Counted from the stretch's first letter, positions 8,342 to 16,063 are shown. The stretch: DNA of 64,000 bases from Cohnella herbarum (GCF_012849095.1 NZ_CP051680.1:5053501-5117500), one strand, 5' to 3'. Notes: a model not told the origin generated them from the letters alone. Translations and numbers: made by a program.

Positions 8342-8356
8342 CGAGGTTGTCTTTTT
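8321..8356 (+). terminator. Intrinsic terminator in the leader of the AAC(3) gene
   Basis: The arms AGACAACCCCGCTA (8321-8334) and TAGCGAGGTTGTCT (8339-8352) pair with one mismatch around CTCG, followed by TTTTT. It ends 34 bp before the acetyltransferase ATG. A TATATT sequence at 8260-8265 could be the -10 of a promoter upstream of it, which would make this an attenuator rather than an end-of-gene terminator. Confidence 0.8.
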
Positions 8357-8390
8357 GTTGCGCCGGTATACAAAATCGGAGGAGAAGATC

Positions 8391-9194
8391 ATGAAGAACG
8401 CGAACGAAACAAGAGTCATTCTAACGAAGGAAAATCTCATTCGGCAATTCAGCGATTGCGGGGTGAGCGCCGGGCAAACCCTTATCGTCCATACCTCGCT
8501 GAAAAGTCTAGGCTTCATCGTAGGAGGGGCAGAGACGTTAATCCGCGCGCTTCTTGAAATCGTGGGAGAAGAAGGCACGATCATGATGCCCTCGCAAACT
8601 TGGAAAAATCTCGACCCCGCAACGGGAGTCCATTGGGAACAACCGGTGGAGTGGTGGCCAATCATCCGCGAAAACTGGCCTGCATACGACAAGCACGTCA
8701 CGCCTGCGATCGGAATGGGAGTCGTCGCCGAGATGTTCAGAAAGTGGCCGGGGTCTCATCGCTCGGATCACCCTGCCCGGTCGGTTGCCGCAGTTGGCAA
8801 GAACGCCGATTATATCACCCGAGACCATGATTTAAGCCATATTTTCGGCGTAGGCTCCCCCGTGGATAAGCTCTACGAGCTAGACGGATACGTATTGTTG
8901 ATTGGCGTCGGACATGACAAGAACACATCGTTGCATCTGGCCGAAACCAGAGCAAACTTCGCTTCCAAAAGCTTCGCGGAGGAAAGCAGCGCGATATGGC
9001 GCGACGGCAAACGAGAATGGGTGACTTACTCCACCCAAGCCGTAGACGACTCGGATTTCATCCGACTAGGAGCAGAATACGAACAGATCCATTCCATTCT
9101 TCCTCATCGGATCGGAAACGCGGAAGTCAGATTGCTAAGGCAACGACCTCTAATCGACTGGAGCGTGAAATGGATGGAGATAAACCGGGTGTAG
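8391..9194 (+). CDS. Aminoglycoside N(3)-acetyltransferase family protein (AAC(3)-like)
   Basis: 267 residues. The family hallmarks are visible: LIVHTSLKSLGFIVGGAETL near the start, EEGTIMMPSQTW, HPARSVAAVGKNADYI, VLLIGVGHDKNTSLHLAE and the E-T-R after it. AAC(3)/YokD-type enzymes transfer acetyl from acetyl-CoA to the 3-amino group of aminoglycosides, but many chromosomal Bacillota members (for example YokD) have no proven resistance role. ATG at 8391 follows GGAGGAGA by 6 bases. The leader carries an intrinsic terminator, so drug-inducible read-through is possible. Confidence 0.9.
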   Translation: MKNANETRVILTKENLIRQFSDCGVSAGQTLIVHTSLKSLGFIVGGAETLIRALLEIVGEEGTIMMPSQTWKNLDPATGVHWEQPVEWWPIIRENWPAYDKHVTPAIGMGVVAEMFRKWPGSHRSDHPARSVAAVGKNADYITRDHDLSHIFGVGSPVDKLYELDGYVLLIGVGHDKNTSLHLAETRANFASKSFAEESSAIWRDGKREWVTYSTQAVDDSDFIRLGAEYEQIHSILPHRIGNAEVRLLRQRPLIDWSVKWMEINRV

Positions 9195-9275
9195 AACAGC
9201 GGGGGAAGAGGGGAGGGGGTCGAAAGTACCTGATTTTCTAATAATTCTCAAGAAAATAGAGGATTATGTAAGATA

Positions 9276-9283
9276 TTGTCGAA
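9276..9283 (+). promoter_or_regulatory. Spo0A-box-like site upstream of sensor kinase
   Basis: TTGTCGAA matches the 0A box core TGNCGAA exactly, 67 bp before the kinase ATG. Binding is inferred from the motif only. Confidence 0.4.
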
Positions 9284-9349
9284 ATCCATTGTTACTATTC
9301 AATAAATGCCTCTCCCGACCCAGAATATAGAGTAATTGCGAGGTATGAG

Positions 9350-11266
9350 ATGAAGCCGGCACATTGGCAAATAGCACCGCGAATCATTATCCTCCTACTG
9401 TCGCTGTTCGCGTTCCTGCCCCAACCTGCCCATGCCGATAGTCATCCGATCGTGATCCAGGAATGGCAAGTCAAGTGGATCCCGGCAGGCACCTCAGGCG
9501 AAGAGGCCCCAACCGACGGAGGGCTTTGGGAAAATGTCAGAGTCAACAATCCGCTAACGATCGTCCCCAAGAATACGCAAGGGATGTGGATTCGTTTCAC
9601 GGTGCCCCCTACCTCCGATTGGGAGCGTCCGGGGCTACTCGTCGATCGGCTATACGGACTTGATCTTTCCGTCTACCAAGAAGACAAAATGATATTCGAG
9701 TCTTCCCGCGATGTCAGCTTCGACCTGAATAAGCTGCTTGTTCCCATTAAACAATCCGCTGAATCCGAGGAATATTATATCCGCATTCTTACGACGAACG
9801 ACCGGGCCGGAATGATAAGCGGCATTCGCGTCGATAATTTCGAGCATCTATCCGACCGGTACGTCCTTAAGGACTTGCCCGATATTTTGCTTGGAACTTC
9901 GATTGCTTTCCTGTCGCTGATTATGTTAATAAGCTCCGGTTATTTGCGCCAAAAGCAACGAAGTTCATGGATATCTCTATGCCTAATCGCCCTTACGACG
10001 GGAACGTTGATCATCGTCTATTCCCCGTTGCCGTATCTCTTCCTGAAAGATTACGGAAGCATCCTGATGATCCTATTCGATGTTTCGTTGTTCATATTAA
10101 TTCCGGCATTGAATTATTATATCGATCAAATCTTCGAAGGCCATTACCGGTTCTTTACGATCTTTCGATATATTCAAGCCGGCTACTCCGCATTCTGCTT
10201 AATCGCGCTTTTCGTTTATACCGCATCGGGGCAACAGAATTACGAGATTTATTATCTGATCCTCAATGTCGTCAACAGCGTTCTCATTCTTTTGCAACTG
10301 CCGCTTATTATCGTTCTGTCCGTCCTGAATGCGATCAGGGGCAACAAGAATGCGACGATACTATCGATCGGCATCATTCTATTCGCCTTATCGGGAACGA
10401 TAGATCTGACTTTCTATTACCTGAGCAACAAAACATACGTTCTGTACCTGTGGAAATTCGGCGTCATCATCTTGATGATCTCCCTGATCATTATCCTCGC
10501 TAGACGTATATCTTCCGATTACGCCAAGCTCGTTACCTACTCCAAGGAGTTGGAGCTCTATAACCACAGCATGCAGCGTACCGAGAAAATGAAGATCATA
10601 AGCGATCTCGCCGCCTCCGTCGCCCACGAAGTCCGCAATCCGTTGCAAGTCACTAGGGGATTCCTGCAGCTGCTTGCCGCAAGAACGGACGAGAAGAGCC
10701 AAGCTTACTTCGAATTGGCCGTTAACGAGCTTGATAGAGCATCCGATATTATTACCGACTTCTTAACCTTCGCCAAGCCGGAGATCGAGAGGATAACTCT
10801 TCTGGACCTATCGCAGGAAATCAAAAAAATCGAAGCCATGATGCTGCCTCTGGCTGCCATGCATGGGGGTGTCCTCGTATGCAATATACAAGACGAGCTT
10901 TATATCCACGGGAATTCGTCGAAGCTTAAACAAGCGTTAATTAACATCATCAAGAACGGGATCGAGGCTATCGGAAACGATGGGATTATTCAAATAGAGG
11001 CGACGGCGACGACGGGGAAAGTACAGATCCGGATAGCGGACAACGGCGATGGCATGAGCGAGGAGGAAGTCGCCAAGCTCGGGGAGCCTTTCTTCTCCAC
11101 CAAAACCAAAGGAACCGGCCTTGGTTTAATGGTCACCTTCCGAATCATCGAGGTCATGAAAGGGACGATTTCGATTAAGAGCACGAAAGGCAAAGGAACC
11201 GAATTCATCATTCGGTTCCCCTTGATCGTGAAGGAAAAACGATTACCAGGGGAATCTGACGTTTGA
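9350..11266 (+). CDS. Sporulation-kinase-like membrane sensor histidine kinase (7TMR-DISM type)
   Basis: 638 residues. A signal peptide (residues 1-29, ending QPAHA) is followed by an extracytoplasmic beta-rich domain (about 30-175; GMWIRFTVPP, YYIRILTTNDRAG), seven membrane segments (about 180-390), a dimerisation/phosphoacceptor domain with the H-box SVAHEVRNPLQVTRGFLQLL (about 430), and a HATPase domain (N-box IIKNGIEAIG, G1 DNGDGMSEEE, F-box FFSTKTKGTGLGL). The H-box is close to that of sporulation kinases such as KinB/KinE. No response regulator gene is adjacent, as expected for an orphan kinase feeding a phosphorelay. The stop overlaps the end of the RiPP precursor gene on the opposite strand by 24 bp. 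Confidence 0.9.
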   Translation: MKPAHWQIAPRIIILLLSLFAFLPQPAHADSHPIVIQEWQVKWIPAGTSGEEAPTDGGLWENVRVNNPLTIVPKNTQGMWIRFTVPPTSDWERPGLLVDRLYGLDLSVYQEDKMIFESSRDVSFDLNKLLVPIKQSAESEEYYIRILTTNDRAGMISGIRVDNFEHLSDRYVLKDLPDILLGTSIAFLSLIMLISSGYLRQKQRSSWISLCLIALTTGTLIIVYSPLPYLFLKDYGSILMILFDVSLFILIPALNYYIDQIFEGHYRFFTIFRYIQAGYSAFCLIALFVYTASGQQNYEIYYLILNVVNSVLILLQLPLIIVLSVLNAIRGNKNATILSIGIILFALSGTIDLTFYYLSNKTYVLYLWKFGVIILMISLIIILARRISSDYAKLVTYSKELELYNHSMQRTEKMKIISDLAASVAHEVRNPLQVTRGFLQLLAARTDEKSQAYFELAVNELDRASDIITDFLTFAKPEIERITLLDLSQEIKKIEAMMLPLAAMHGGVLVCNIQDELYIHGNSSKLKQALINIIKNGIEAIGNDGIIQIEATATTGKVQIRIADNGDGMSEEEVAKLGEPFFSTKTKGTGLGLMVTFRIIEVMKGTISIKSTKGKGTEFIIRFPLIVKEKRLPGESDV

Positions 11267-11479
11267 GTCCCCGTCCGCAACGTCCTCCGGACTTGGAGGA
11301 AGAGCTAGGTAATACCGAGTCGAGCTTTCTTCAACCACTTTCAGTTCAATCTCCGCGGGAATTTCTACGCCGAACGCTTCTTGGATAGCTTTCTTCGGCT
11401 CGCTCAGTAGACTTTGCTTGAATGCCGGATCTTCCCAAGCTTTCTTAATAATCTGTACTTTCAAAGATTCCAATGACAT
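11243..11479 (-). CDS. NHLP leader peptide family RiPP precursor
   Basis: 78 residues. The leader contains IIKKAWEDPAFKQSLLSEP, then KKAIQEAFGVEIPAEIELKV and VEESSTRYYLALPPSP. The pattern D-P-x-F-[KR]-x-x-L-L-x-[DE]-P, then P-[AEP]-x-[IV]-x-[IVL]-[KH]-V-x-[EQ]-[ED], then Y-x-x-[LI]-P is that of leader peptides descended from the nitrile hydratase alpha subunit. The likely core is the last 12-18 residues, SPEDVADGDSNVRFPW. It has no Cys, no Thr and only two Ser, so lanthionines or thiazoles are unlikely. Aromatic Phe and Trp at the end are conspicuous. The gene is 70 bp downstream of the isoprenoid-synthase gene, on the same strand. Confidence 0.8.
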   Translation of the reverse strand: MSLESLKVQIIKKAWEDPAFKQSLLSEPKKAIQEAFGVEIPAEIELKVVEESSTRYYLALPPSPEDVADGDSNVRFPW

Positions 11480-11520
11480 GCGGACACGACCTTTCCAATA
11501 TGTGGTTGAATTTCACCCCT

Positions 11521-11572
11521 ATCATATCATGCGGTCGCGACAAAATCTCTTATTTCCTTGCGATATTCGACA
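11521..11572 (-). promoter_or_regulatory. Possible Spo0A-controlled promoter of the RiPP precursor
   Basis: On the minus strand, TTGTCGAA (TTCGACA at 11566-11572 plus the next A) is a perfect 0A box. TGTCGCG (11536-11542) is a 5/7 match, and TATGAT (11526-11521) could be a -10. No good -35 hexamer is present, as is usual for promoters activated by Spo0A. The perfect box lies in the last codons of the isoprenoid-synthase gene. Confidence 0.35.
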
Positions 11573-12512
11573 AAAAATAGGACAAAGCTCCTCCCGATGC
11601 CAATCTCGCGGTCGTCTCCTCCGCTAAGAGGGCATCTTTTCGGATTTCTCCGGTTAGGGATCGTTGGAATGAAGCTAAACTCGCGGGAACGTTCGGAATG
11701 CTCTCTATGCGTTTTCCATAATCCTCCGCAATGTCCGCTAGTCGATCTAGAACATTGGCGCGATAGATCGCTTGTTTCACTTTCCGCTCATCGAGAGGGT
11801 GATCCGGCGGCAAGGAGATTCGTTCCCGCGCAAGCGTAAGGAACGCATTGCAGCCCTCCTCCTCTTCCGCCAGATCCTCCCGCCAATCCTTCCAATCGTC
11901 GGCTAACTGCAAGGTCGCTAACACGAGATCAATGGCCCTCTCCAGCTCGGACAAGCTTTCTCTTCCTCCGGTCAATCGAAGCATACCCGCGGCGCACAGC
12001 TTAACCGGCGCAGACTTCGCCGCAAGCCGTCCGGGATCATGCGGATCCGCCGGCAGCTTGCCTTCTAGCGATACGGCTGCTCCCCAAGTTTCAACATAAC
12101 CTCGATAATCCTGCCATAATGGGGACTCCGCCGGGAAATGCTGTCCGTAGCGTTGCTGGAACAAACCCTGATAGAGCTGTCCGAGCACGAGAGCGTTACG
12201 AATCTCTTCCTTATCCAGCCTGCCCCCAGCGTCCATAACGTCGTCCATTAAGAAGTAATGAAGCATTGCATATATGTTGCCGACCGCAAGATCCCTGCAT
12301 ATGGCTTCCGAGAACTCCGTCATCCGTTCCTTCAACCAGAAGGGCAACAAAAAAGTAATATAATTCGAACCTTCGCGTTTCCCCTCCGGGTTAGCTTTGG
12401 CAAGCAACGAAAGACCGATCTCTTTGAATGGCGCAGGGAACAAAGCCGTCTCCGCGACAGCCTCGGCAAATATGCGCTCGATATCCTGTTCGTACCGTTC
12501 GCTCCATCTCAT
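11550..12512 (-). CDS. Class I isoprenoid biosynthesis enzyme fold protein
   Basis: 320 residues, mostly helical. Two acidic motifs sit where class I prenyl/terpene synthases hold diphosphate-bound Mg: LMDDVMD (Asp90, Asp91, Asp94, a true DDxxD) and LQLADDWKDWREDL (Asp205, Asp206, Asp209, Asp213). Spacing between them (about 115 residues) fits the trans-isoprenyl diphosphate synthase / terpene synthase fold. Overall sequence does not resemble the housekeeping IspA/HepT enzymes or the large sesquarterpene synthases (YtpB). The substrate is unknown: it may make or cyclise a prenyl chain, or transfer one. It starts 35 bp after the histidine phosphatase gene and is followed by the NHLP precursor. 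AAGGGGG lies 7 bases before the ATG. Confidence 0.7.
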   Translation of the reverse strand: MRWSERYEQDIERIFAEAVAETALFPAPFKEIGLSLLAKANPEGKREGSNYITFLLPFWLKERMTEFSEAICRDLAVGNIYAMLHYFLMDDVMDAGGRLDKEEIRNALVLGQLYQGLFQQRYGQHFPAESPLWQDYRGYVETWGAAVSLEGKLPADPHDPGRLAAKSAPVKLCAAGMLRLTGGRESLSELERAIDLVLATLQLADDWKDWREDLAEEEEGCNAFLTLARERISLPPDHPLDERKVKQAIYRANVLDRLADIAEDYGKRIESIPNVPASLASFQRSLTGEIRKDALLAEETTARLASGGALSYFLSNIARK

Positions 12513-12547
12513 GCACAGGCCCCCTTAATCCGTATCGATCGGAACTG

Positions 12548-13081
12548 TTAATTCTCATAGATGTGCAATTTCCCATTGGCCGGGTAATTCAGCTTCGGAC
12601 CGCGAAATCCCCTCTTGAGCAGTTCTTTGCCCATAAAGATCATTAACGCGCCATGGCTTACGATCAGCACGTCTCCTCCGTCAGGAGAAATCGCTTCATC
12701 GAGCACCATTCTTATCCGTTCTCGTGCTTGCTTAACGTCCATTCGGGTCTGACGATTTAAGAATAAGGAAAGTCGGATCAAAAGAAACCACGCGATGAAC
12801 GGAAGCTTCAGCTTCGTGCTGAACTTCGGCGCGGGAATCTCCTTGAGCTCGGCCTTAACCAGTATCGTGCCATCGTATATTTTCTCCGCGGTTAGTCTAG
12901 CTCTCGGCATCGTACTCGTAAAGCATCGGCTCCATTGGATACCGCCGAGATCGGTACTCCCCTCTTCGATGTCGGCGACATCGTACTCTCGAAACCATTG
13001 CTCAACCTCGCTTGCGCTGAATCTTCTCCCTTTCGGAAATTCCTTCCGCACCTTGAAGTGTCTGACTAACCCGATTTTCAC
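12548..13081 (-). CDS. Histidine phosphatase superfamily protein
   Basis: 177 residues. The phosphoacceptor motif is IGLVRHFKV (His8, with Arg7), a second Arg is in TSTMPRARLTAEK, and the second His is in VLIVSHGALM. These are the RH...R...SH residues of the phosphoglycerate-mutase-like phosphatases. A hydrophobic stretch (PFIAWFLLIRLSLFLN) in the middle is unusual and may contact a lipid substrate. As first gene of the apparent operon with the isoprenoid synthase, a prenyl-diphosphate phosphatase role is an attractive guess, but it is only a guess. The start is GTG at 13081, with a weak site. Confidence 0.8.
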   Translation of the reverse strand: MKIGLVRHFKVRKEFPKGRRFSASEVEQWFREYDVADIEEGSTDLGGIQWSRCFTSTMPRARLTAEKIYDGTILVKAELKEIPAPKFSTKLKLPFIAWFLLIRLSLFLNRQTRMDVKQARERIRMVLDEAISPDGGDVLIVSHGALMIFMGKELLKRGFRGPKLNYPANGKLHIYEN

Positions 13082-13142
13082 AATCCACGCACACCCTTTA
13101 TCATCTCTGAATATCCGATCGAACTTGCTCTCATGCTGCTAA

Positions 13143-13171
13143 TATTAACCTTTCTCGACACGAATTATCAA
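13143..13171 (-). promoter_or_regulatory. Promoter of the phosphatase/isoprenoid/NHLP cluster
   Basis: On the minus strand: -35 TTGATA (13171-13166), 17-bp spacer, -10 TTAATA (13148-13143). The spacer contains TGTCGAG (13160-13154), one base off a Spo0A box. It lies 62 bp before the GTG of the phosphatase gene. Confidence 0.5.
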
Positions 13172-13288
13172 ATTCAAACGGCGCGTTCCGCATTCGTCGC
13201 CATTAGCGCCTTCGAACCGGCTAAACGACTTTGCGTGACGCAGCAGGGTTAGCGAAGCCGAATATCGAATACACTCAGGAGGAACATG

Positions 13289-13348
13289 ATGACTACCGGT
13301 GAAAAAAGCCCATTATTAATCAAAAAAGAGGCAGGTGCGTGCAAGTGA
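13289..13348 (+). CDS. 19-codon ORF translationally coupled to oligoendopeptidase F
   Basis: A canonical AGGAGG (13277-13282) stands 6 bases before ATG 13289. The frame encodes MTTGEKSPLLIKKEAGACK and stops at TGA 13346-13348. The stop overlaps the GTG start of the peptidase gene (13345) as GTGA. No homology is recognised. The likely role is to load ribosomes for the downstream GTG, which has a poorer site of its own. It is too short for ordinary gene callers. Confidence 0.5.
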   Translation: MTTGEKSPLLIKKEAGACK

Positions 13349-15039
13349 AATTCAGCGAATACCGTTACGAACGACCCGACGTAAAAGCTTTCGAGCTCCG
13401 GATCAAGGAGCTTCTGGCCATTTTCGAAGCGGCAAGCAGCTACGAGGAACAAGACGAGGCAATGGCCGGCATCAACAAACTGCGCGGCGAATTCGATACG
13501 CAGCAGCAGATCGCGAGCATTCGCCATTCGATCGATACGAACGACGAATTCTATAAAGCCGAACAGGATTTCTTCGACGAGAACGGTCCCGTCGTCCAAG
13601 AGTACGTCACGGATTACTACCGGGCGCTGGTCGGCTCCAAGTTCCGAGCGAAGCTGGAAGAAAAATGGGGCAAGCAGCTATTCCAGATGGCCGAGCTGTC
13701 TCTCAAGACGTTCAGCCCCGAGGTCATCGAAGACTTGCAACAGGAGAACAAACTGTCTACGGAGTATTCCAAGCTGATCGCCTCCGCCAAAATCCCGTTC
13801 GAAGGAGAAGAGAGAACGCTGCCGCAGCTCGGTCCGTTCCAGCAATCCACCGACCGCGATATGCGCAAACGCGCTTCCGAAGCGTCGAGCGGCTTCATGG
13901 CCGAGAACGAGGAACGATTCGACCGCATCTACGACGAGCTCGTGAAGATACGGACAAGAATCGCCAAGAAGCTGGGCTTTAACGATTTCGTCGAGCTAGG
14001 CTACGCTCGAATGAGCCGTATCGGTTACGATGCCGGGATGGTGGCAAACTTCCGTAACCAAGTGCTGGAGCATATCGTGCCGATCGCGTCCAAGTTGAAG
14101 GAGCGCCAGCGTAACCGGATCGGAGTCGATCGATTGCTCTATTACGACGAGAATTTAGCCTTCTTGTCGGGCAATGCGAAGCCGAAGGGCGACCCGGATT
14201 GGATCGTGGACAACGGCGCTAAAATGTATGCCGCGCTGTCGCCGGAGACGGATAAGTTTTTCCGGTTCATGCAGGACAACGGATTGATGGATCTGGTAAG
14301 CAAGAAAGGCAAGCAAGGCGGCGGCTACTGCACGTATATTAGCGACCACGGAGCCCCGTATATTTTCTCCAACTTCAACGGCACTTCGGGCGACATCGAC
14401 GTATTGACGCACGAGGCCGGGCACGCTTTCCAGGTATACGAGAGCCGGCGGTTCACCGTTCCGGAGTACAGCTTCCCGACTTACGAAGCCTGCGAGATTC
14501 ATTCGATGAGCATGGAGTTTTTCACTTGGCCGTGGATGGATCTTTTCTTCGAGGAGGAAGCGGACAAATACCGGTTCCAGCATCTGGCCAGCGCCCTGAT
14601 CTTCCTCCCGTACGGCGTAACCGTCGACGAGTTCCAGCACTACGTCTACGAGAACCCCGAGGCCACCCCGGCCGAGCGGAAACGGGCGTGGCGCGAGATC
14701 GAGAAGAAGTATCTTCCGCATCGCGACTATTCGGACAATGCTTACTTGGAGCAAGGCGGCTTCTGGCACAAGCAGGGTCACATCTTTAACTCGCCGTTCT
14801 ACTATATCGATTACACCCTGGCGCAAATCTGCGCGTTCCAGTTCTGGAAGAAGATGAACGAGGACCGCTCCGCCGCGTGGGCGCAATACTTGCATCTGTG
14901 CCAATTGGGCGGCAGCCTGTCCTTCACGGAATTGGTCAAAGAAGCCGGGCTGATCTCGCCTTTCGAAGGCGACTGCGTCACGTCGGTCGTCGACAGCATC
15001 GAAGAGTGGCTGAACGGCGTGGATGATCGGGCTCTTTGA
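13345..15039 (+). CDS. pepF: M3 family oligoendopeptidase (PepF-type)
   Basis: About 564 residues, the usual length of this M3 subfamily. The zinc motif is DVLTHEAGHAFQVYE (HExxH) and the second ligand region is PTYEACEIHSMSMEFF (Glu in EIHSM). The N-terminal half is the helical oligoendopeptidase domain (EYRYERPDVKAFELRIKEL). The enzyme is a cytoplasmic zinc endopeptidase that trims short peptides. Two GTG starts are possible (13339, 13345). I chose 13345 because VKFSEYRYERP matches the family start and overlaps the stop of the small upstream ORF. A strong terminator follows at 15068. Confidence 0.95.
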   Translation: MKFSEYRYERPDVKAFELRIKELLAIFEAASSYEEQDEAMAGINKLRGEFDTQQQIASIRHSIDTNDEFYKAEQDFFDENGPVVQEYVTDYYRALVGSKFRAKLEEKWGKQLFQMAELSLKTFSPEVIEDLQQENKLSTEYSKLIASAKIPFEGEERTLPQLGPFQQSTDRDMRKRASEASSGFMAENEERFDRIYDELVKIRTRIAKKLGFNDFVELGYARMSRIGYDAGMVANFRNQVLEHIVPIASKLKERQRNRIGVDRLLYYDENLAFLSGNAKPKGDPDWIVDNGAKMYAALSPETDKFFRFMQDNGLMDLVSKKGKQGGGYCTYISDHGAPYIFSNFNGTSGDIDVLTHEAGHAFQVYESRRFTVPEYSFPTYEACEIHSMSMEFFTWPWMDLFFEEEADKYRFQHLASALIFLPYGVTVDEFQHYVYENPEATPAERKRAWREIEKKYLPHRDYSDNAYLEQGGFWHKQGHIFNSPFYYIDYTLAQICAFQFWKKMNEDRSAAWAQYLHLCQLGGSLSFTELVKEAGLISPFEGDCVTSVVDSIEEWLNGVDDRAL

Positions 15040-15067
15040 TTGTCCCGCCCCCGCTGTCCGACAGCAA

Positions 15068-15104
15068 ACAAGCACCGAGACTCGTCTCGGTGCTTGTTTT
15101 ATTT
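15068..15104 (+). terminator. Rho-independent terminator after pepF
   Basis: The arms ACAAGCACCGAGA and TCTCGGTGCTTGT (13 perfect pairs) flank the loop CTCG and are followed by TTTATTT. It lies 29 bp past the peptidase stop and can also serve the convergent YitT gene. Confidence 0.9.
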
Positions 15105-15132
15105 GCCTTGTGCATCCAACCTAACCCATCGA

Positions 15133-15972
15133 TCATTTCGACAATTCGATAAATCCTTCACCGAATACGTCCCGAACGTCATGGATCGTGATGAACGCGT
15201 TTTTGTCGTGCGCCTTCACGATCTTCTTCAACAAGGCTAACTCCTGCTTGCTGATGACGATATAGAGAATCTCTTGCGGGGTTTTCGTATAATGACCGTG
15301 ACCATAGAGGACGGTAACTCCCCGATCCAGCAACACGTTCACCTGTTCGGCGATTTTGGTCTGCTCCTTGGAGATAATCGTCACGGCCTTCTTCGGATTA
15401 ACGCCTTCGATAATGAAGTCCATCACTTTCGTTCCTATGTAGAGCATGACGATCGTAAACATCAAAGCCTCGGCTCCGATAATAAAATAGGAAGAGAACG
15501 CAACGATAAGATCGAAAAACAACAGAGCGTAGCTGACATTCCAGTCCAAGTATTTATTCGCGATTCTTGCCAGTATGGTCGTCCCAGCCGTCGTACCGCC
15601 TACCCGAATAATCATGCCGATCCCGATTCCCGAGAATAATCCTCCGAACACGGCGTTAATCGTTAACTCGTCGGACGCGATTCTCCAATCCTCCGTTACG
15701 TATAGGAAGAATGAATAAAAGACAACGGCGACGATCGTATAGATGACCGTCATTTTATCCAAGTACCTGTAACCGATCAGCAGCAAAAAGGAGTTGAAGA
15801 TCAAGCTGACCAACCCGGGAGACCATTCGAATAAGTAATACAAAATAATCGTGATCCCCGTAACGCCGCCCTCGCCGAATTCGTTCGGAATAACGAACAA
15901 GTTGATGGATAAGGCGAAGATCAACGCTCCGACGATAATATGGGCCATATCCGACATTAACTTCTTTTTCAT
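15133..15972 (-). CDS. YitT family membrane protein (DUF161 + DUF2179)
   Basis: About 279 residues. Five to six membrane segments (about 10-170; ALSINLFVIPNEFGEGGVTG and GTTILARIANKYLDWNVSYA are the typical repeats) are followed by a soluble DUF2179 domain (about 215-279; VTIISKEQTKIAEQVNVLLD and GHGHYTKTPQEILYIVISKQ). The family has many paralogues in Bacillus and Paenibacillus and no firm biochemical function. ATG at 15972 is preceded by GGGGGG and is better than the ATG at 15990. Confidence 0.9.
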   Translation of the reverse strand: MKKKLMSDMAHIIVGALIFALSINLFVIPNEFGEGGVTGITIILYYLFEWSPGLVSLIFNSFLLLIGYRYLDKMTVIYTIVAVVFYSFFLYVTEDWRIASDELTINAVFGGLFSGIGIGMIIRVGGTTAGTTILARIANKYLDWNVSYALLFFDLIVAFSSYFIIGAEALMFTIVMLYIGTKVMDFIIEGVNPKKAVTIISKEQTKIAEQVNVLLDRGVTVLYGHGHYTKTPQEILYIVISKQELALLKKIVKAHDKNAFITIHDVRDVFGEGFIELSK

Positions 15973-16063
15973 ATTCACGCCCCCCATCATATCCGAACAG
16001 CGAACCTATAAGATCAACAATAAGATTCCAATAACTTGCGGGTATAATACTTGCTCGCCTACG

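Noticed and set aside
8280..8390. Aminoglycoside riboswitch in the AAC(3) leader
   Set aside because: The proposed aminoglycoside-sensing RNAs come from Gram-negative integrons and are disputed. The sequence here supports only an intrinsic terminator and a weak short ORF.
6036..9194. An antibiotic resistance island made of the ANT-like gene, exporter remnant and AAC(3) gene
   Set aside because: The genes lie on both strands with individual terminators and no mobile element ends. Chromosomal ANT-like and AAC(3)-like proteins are common in Bacillota without a resistance role.
11243..13081. A lanthipeptide, thiopeptide or sactipeptide cluster
   Set aside because: No LanM/LanB/LanC, cyclodehydratase, radical SAM or peptidase/exporter gene is present, and the core peptide has no Cys or Thr.
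13249..15075. Long minus-strand ORFs opposite pepF (for example 14155-15075)
   Set aside because: They lie fully within a well-conserved peptidase gene on the other strand and show no family motifs; high GC in the third position keeps the opposite frame open.
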